Below are positions 6,349-9,224 of a stretch of 9,224 nt of DNA, piece by piece. This stretch comes from an uncultured Spirochaetaceae bacterium (GTDB lineage: Bacteria; Spirochaetota; Spirochaetia; Treponematales; UBA12059): positions 1 through 9,224 of the forward strand of contig CALKWG010000395.1 of NCBI GenBank assembly GCA_938004315.1, read 5' to 3'. Below the pieces are notes generated by a model that was given only the letters and a program-made list of their open reading frames with translations, was not told the origin of the DNA and did not search any database. The number at the start of each line of letters is the position of its first letter. Position 1 is the stretch's first letter. A program made the translations under genes and the position numbers.

Positions 6349-7551
6349 CGAACGCAAGCCCTGTTCTACGATCGGCCCGAGCTCGATGCATGCGAGGCCG
6401 TCGTCATAGAGGTTCTCCCCCCTTCCGACGCGGCGAGCGGCCCCGGCCTGATCCTAGACCGTAGCGTCTTTTACCCCGAGGGCGGCGGCCAGCCCTGCGA
6501 CCTGGGCACCGTAGCCGGCTTGCCCCTGGCTTGGGTCGGCTACGAAGGCGACGACATCGTCCACCGCCTCGAGGCGTCGGCCGCCTCGACGCCGGCCGAC
6601 CTGCCGGCTCCCGGCTCCGCGCTAGCCTGCGCCTTGGACGCGGCGCGGCGGGCGGACCATAGCGAGCAGCATACGGCCCAGCACCTCCTCTCGGCCACGG
6701 CCCTCAGGCTCCTGGGCGCGCCGACGCGCTCGTTCCACTTAGGGGAGGCGTATTCTTCGATAGACCTCGACCTGCCCGAGCTGAGCCGCGCCGACGCCGA
6801 CCATCTCGAGGAGGCGGTGATCGGCGCAATTCGCGAGGGCTATAGGATTATAACGCATCTCTGTCCGCCCGAGGACCCGGATAGCTTCCCCTTGAGGCGG
6901 CGGCCGCCCGAGGGCGAGGCGGTCCTCCGCATCTTAGAGATAGACGGCATCGACTACACCCCCTGCGCCGGAACCCACCTGCGCTCTACCGCGGCCATAG
7001 GCGCCTTCAGGATACTGCGCGCGGAGCGCTATAAGGGCATGACCAGGCTCTACTTCCTGGCCGGCGGCAGGGCCTATCGCGATTACGCGGCCTTGGCGGC
7101 CGGGACCAGGGAGATGGCCGCGCTGGCCGGCGCGAACGAGGCCTCGCTCCCGGAGCGCTTCGCCGCGCTTAAGGCCCGCGCCGAGGGGCTCGAAGCCGAT
7201 TTGAGGGCCGCCAAGGCCGAGCTATGGTCGGCGAGGGCGGGCGCGCTGGCCTCAAGCTCGCCGCCCGGGCCCGTGGCCCTGTCCCTGGACGACGAAGGCG
7301 TGGAGGGCGCACAGGCCTTGGCCAAGGCCCTGGCCGCGGCGGGACGGATAGCCGTCGTCGCCGGCCTCCGGGAGCTGAAGCTGGTCGCGGCGCGGCCCGA
7401 AGGCGGGCTCGACGTCTCGGCGGCGGCGAGGCCGATAGCCTCGGCGAAGGGCGGCAAGGGGGGCGGCAACGCCGCGCTGTTCCAGGCCGCCTTCCCCGAC
7501 CGGAGCTCGCTCGTCGCGGCCATGGAGGAGATAGCATGCAGCATGAGGTAA
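6346..7551 (+). CDS. alaX: Alanyl-tRNA editing protein, AlaX long type with DHHA1 domain
   Basis: A free-standing trans-editing hydrolase related to the AlaRS editing domain. Family members remove serine or glycine wrongly attached to tRNA-Ala. The 401-residue protein has a conserved N-terminal FYPEGGGQPCDLG segment (about residues 42-54). The zinc-binding editing centre follows, made of HTAQH (H109, H113) and CAGTH (C207, H211), all four ligands present. After a short coiled region (about 265-290) comes a C-terminal DHHA1 domain with the glycine-rich GGKGGG motif near residues 369-374, involved in tRNA binding in AlaRS. That domain identifies the long AlaX form. ATG 6346 is preferred because MRTQALFY begins where the family does; ATG 6340 would add only two residues. 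It overlaps the DUF2804 gene by 16 bp, so they probably share a transcript. No aminoacylation domain is present, so it is not AlaRS. Confidence 0.92.
   Translation: MRTQALFYDRPELDACEAVVIEVLPPSDAASGPGLILDRSVFYPEGGGQPCDLGTVAGLPLAWVGYEGDDIVHRLEASAASTPADLPAPGSALACALDAARRADHSEQHTAQHLLSATALRLLGAPTRSFHLGEAYSSIDLDLPELSRADADHLEEAVIGAIREGYRIITHLCPPEDPDSFPLRRRPPEGEAVLRILEIDGIDYTPCAGTHLRSTAAIGAFRILRAERYKGMTRLYFLAGGRAYRDYAALAAGTREMAALAGANEASLPERFAALKARAEGLEADLRAAKAELWSARAGALASSSPPGPVALSLDDEGVEGAQALAKALAAAGRIAVVAGLRELKLVAARPEGGLDVSAAARPIASAKGGKGGGNAALFQAAFPDRSSLVAAMEEIACSMR
7524..7538 (+). promoter_or_regulatory. Ribosome binding site deciding the DUF2804 start
   Basis: GGAGGAG at 7524-7530 is five bases before ATG 7536, inside the end of alaX. 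It supports this start. The same frame stays open upstream to 7224, but that extension is Arg/Gly-rich shadow sequence over alaX. Confidence 0.85.
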
Positions 7552-8588
7552 CGCGGGCGCAGGCGCTCCTAGACGGGCGCGGCCGTATCGTCGAAGAAGG
7601 CTGGGCCAGGCGCCCGCTCTGGGCCTACGACAGGCGCGCCATACAGGCGAGCGCCCTGCGCGTCAAGGAATGGGATTACTACTCGATCCTATCGCATGAC
7701 GGCCGCTACGGCGTCACCATGACGGCGAGCGACCTAGGCTACGCCGGCCTCTACGCGATCTGCTTCCTAGACTTCAAGGCGCGCCACTATAGCCAGGCCG
7801 ATTGCCTGCGGCACTTCCCCTTAGGCCGCGCCGGTTTCGGCCCCGATAGCGATGCGGGCGAAATCGCCTACCGGGACGCCAAGCTGTCGCTGCGGCTCTC
7901 CTACGCGCGAGGCGAGGGCGGTTCCGTCCGGCGTTCGCTCGAATTCTCCGCCCCGGGCATAGCGGACGCCGCGGGCGACAAGGGCCTTTCGGGCCGGATT
8001 GAGCTGGATCAGCCTGCTGAGCTCGAGAGCATGAACATCGCCACCTCCTGGGCCGAGAAGCGGAGCGCCTTCTACTACAATCGCAAGATCAACTGCATGC
8101 CGGCCTCCGGCTCCTTCGAGCTCGGCGGCCGTTCGTACGGTTTCCAGGCCGAACGCGACTTCGGCGCCCTGGACTGGGGGCGCGGGCGCTGGACCTACGA
8201 GAACCGCTGGTATTGGGGCTCGGCGTCGGGGCTCGTAGGCGGCGAGGCCTTCGGCTTTAACATAGGCTACGGCTTCTCCGACCGCAGCCCGGCGAGCGAG
8301 AACGCGCTCATCTATCGCGGTAAGGTCCATAAGCTAGACGAGGTCCTTTTCCATATCGACGAGGCGGATTACATGAAACCCTGGCGCTTCTCAAGCTCGG
8401 ACGGACGCTTCGAGATGGATTTCAGCCCCTTGGTCGACCGGCGGGCGGACACGGCCATCGGCCCCGTCGTCTCGAGGCAGCACCAGGTGTTCGGGGAGTT
8501 TAACGGAACGTGCAGGCTCGATGACGGTAAGGAAATTAAGCTCGAGCGCTTCCTGGGCTTCGCCGAGGACGTGTACAACCGCTGGTAG
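7536..8588 (+). CDS. DUF2804 family protein
   Basis: A 350-residue protein assigned to DUF2804 by its opening pattern (EEGWARRPLWAYDRRAI, about residues 18-34) and by later aromatic-rich blocks: KEWDYYSI, FYYNRKINCMPASG, FGALDWGRGRWTYENRWYWGSA and GEAFGFNIGYGFSDR. No signal peptide or membrane segment is evident, so it is probably cytoplasmic. Alternating beta-strand-like segments rich in Trp, Tyr and Phe suggest a beta-barrel or sandwich that may bind a hydrophobic ligand, possibly akin to AttH/lipocalin-like folds; this is speculation from composition and family memory. No catalytic motif is recognised. It is translationally coupled to alaX by a 16-bp overlap and is followed by a hairpin, so it closes the plus-strand unit. 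Its function is unknown. Confidence 0.85.
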   Translation: MQHEVTRAQALLDGRGRIVEEGWARRPLWAYDRRAIQASALRVKEWDYYSILSHDGRYGVTMTASDLGYAGLYAICFLDFKARHYSQADCLRHFPLGRAGFGPDSDAGEIAYRDAKLSLRLSYARGEGGSVRRSLEFSAPGIADAAGDKGLSGRIELDQPAELESMNIATSWAEKRSAFYYNRKINCMPASGSFELGGRSYGFQAERDFGALDWGRGRWTYENRWYWGSASGLVGGEAFGFNIGYGFSDRSPASENALIYRGKVHKLDEVLFHIDEADYMKPWRFSSSDGRFEMDFSPLVDRRADTAIGPVVSRQHQVFGEFNGTCRLDDGKEIKLERFLGFAEDVYNRW

Positions 8589-8626
8589 CGCCTGGCCCCC
8601 GGTTTATGGCCGGAGGCCGCGCGCTA
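8586..8626. terminator. Hairpin between convergent genes, probable bidirectional terminator
   Basis: Outer arms TAGCGC (8586-8591) and GCGCTA (8621-8626) are perfect complements. Inner arms GGCCCCCGG (8594-8602) and CCGGAGGCC (8610-8618) pair at eight of nine positions, or nine with a G-U pair in the minus-strand transcript. The loop is seven bases. The structure starts at the DUF2804 stop codon and ends two bases before the stop codon of the minus-strand gene, filling the intergenic space. No U-tract follows on either strand. Confidence 0.6.
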
Positions 8627-8627
8627 A

Positions 8628-9125
8628 CTAGAACGGCTCGAAGTTGTTGATGTCGAAGTAGTGGCGCTCCATCTCCGACTGGATGAGGAGGAGGTCTGCG
8701 TAATGACGCTCCTCCCATTCGACCAAGGTTGACAGGAGGGCCTTGAGCTCTGCGCCCTCGGCGCGGGCGGCCCAGTCGCGGTAGAGCCGGATGGAGTCGG
8801 CCTCCAGGTGCAGGGCCGCGGCCACGGCCGCCGTGAGCTGCCTCGACGAGGCTACCTGCTTGACGAAGGCCTCGCCCACGATGGCCGACTTCCAGCCGCC
8901 GGAGATCTCGGCGGCGGCGTTGCGCTCCGGGTTCAGGTTGATGGTCTTGTTTTTATAGAAGTCCAAGAGATAGTTGAAGTGACGTTTCTCGGTCTCGGCC
9001 CGTTCGACGAAGAACTCCTTGACCTGGCCGGTCGCCGCCGCGGCGGCGCCTTCGTACACGGTCACGGAGTCCATCTCGCCGCGCATGGCGGCCTTGACGG
9101 CGTTTAACAGCTCGGCGTCCAACAT
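8628..9125 (-). CDS. Rubrerythrin-like diiron protein (ferritin superfamily)
   Basis: A 165-residue four-helix-bundle protein with the full set of ferritin-like diiron ligands in two helix pairs: E17, E46 and H49 (ETEKRH) in the first half, and E108, E138 and H141 (WEERH) in the second. It has no Cys-x2-Cys pairs, so the C-terminal rubredoxin domain of classical rubrerythrin is absent. Such proteins commonly reduce peroxide or manage iron in anaerobes; the precise activity here is inferred. No signal peptide is seen. The start is the ATG at 9125-9123, with AGGGAGG seven bases upstream on the minus strand. It lies 11 bp after the stop of the gene upstream on the same strand, so it is cotranscribed and its promoter lies outside the window. 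It faces the DUF2804 gene across a shared hairpin. Confidence 0.9.
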   Translation of the reverse strand: MLDAELLNAVKAAMRGEMDSVTVYEGAAAAATGQVKEFFVERAETEKRHFNYLLDFYKNKTINLNPERNAAAEISGGWKSAIVGEAFVKQVASSRQLTAAVAAALHLEADSIRLYRDWAARAEGAELKALLSTLVEWEERHYADLLLIQSEMERHYFDINNFEPF

Positions 9126-9136
9126 CGCGCGCCTCC

Positions 9137-9224
9137 CTACATGTTCTTCCAGAATTTATAGTAGTTCCTCTCCACGTCCTCGAGCGACAGGAGGGGATAG
9201 AACTTGCTCTTGCCGTGGCTCGCG
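9137..9224 (-). CDS. C-terminal fragment of an unidentified gene, cut by window edge
   Basis: On the minus strand an open frame enters from the window edge and ends at TAG (9139-9137). The 28 visible residues end in KFYPLLSLEDVERNYYKFWK followed by NM. The mix of charged and aromatic residues looks like genuine protein, and the 11-bp distance to the rubrerythrin-like gene, whose ribosome binding site begins just past this stop, supports a real upstream operon member. I do not recognise the family from so short a piece. An association with redox or iron metabolism would be only guilt by neighbourhood. Confidence 0.7.
   Translation of the reverse strand, partial: ASHGKSKFYPLLSLEDVERNYYKFWKNM

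Noticed and set aside
7224..7535. N-terminal extension of the DUF2804 protein
   Set aside because: It is Arg/Gly-rich, lies wholly over alaX in another frame, and the strong ribosome binding site at 7524 supports ATG 7536.
8808..9107. Plus-strand 99-residue open frame over the rubrerythrin-like gene
   Set aside because: Antisense shadow of a gene with intact diiron ligands and a good ribosome binding site on the minus strand.

Overview
The window is GC-rich (roughly two thirds G+C by eye) and densely coded, with short or overlapping gene junctions. It looks like the chromosome of a high-GC bacterium. A spirochaete-like origin is my best inference, not a demonstrated one. It rests on a short SMC, a Pro/Ala-rich TPR lipoprotein, a DUF2804 protein and a HisKA_2-type kinase. 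There is no IS element, phage gene, CRISPR array, tRNA or rRNA, and no sign of recent transfer.

Layout: (1) Bases 1-4215, plus strand: the 3' part of smc (chromosome condensation ATPase, 5' end outside the window), a 126-aa single-pass membrane protein of unknown function, and a lipoprotein with a long Pro/Ala linker and C-terminal TPR-like helices. The three are packed as an operon. (2) Bases 4216-6259: a 72-bp gap with a hairpin and a promoter-like element, then an iron-dependent alcohol dehydrogenase of the ErcA regulatory type. It overlaps by 26 bp a soluble histidine kinase that has no sensor domain. (3) Bases 6260-8588: an 80-bp gap with a second promoter-like element, then an AlaX-type alanyl-tRNA editing protein overlapping by 16 bp a DUF2804 protein. 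(4) A hairpin at 8586-8626 separates these from a minus-strand pair: the C-terminal end of an unidentified gene (9137-9224) followed by a rubrerythrin-like diiron protein (8628-9125).

Working picture: the ErcA/kinase pair is the most interesting unit. ErcA-type proteins are known as regulatory relatives of Fe-alcohol dehydrogenases, genetically tied to sensor kinases. Here the kinase keeps an N-terminal RKSYYPxL element but has no PAS domain, so the ErcA protein may supply the input. Other points worth attention are the lack of a recognisable hinge in SMC, two genes that may be transcribed without a leader, and an AT-rich codon island exactly over the kinase phosphoacceptor.
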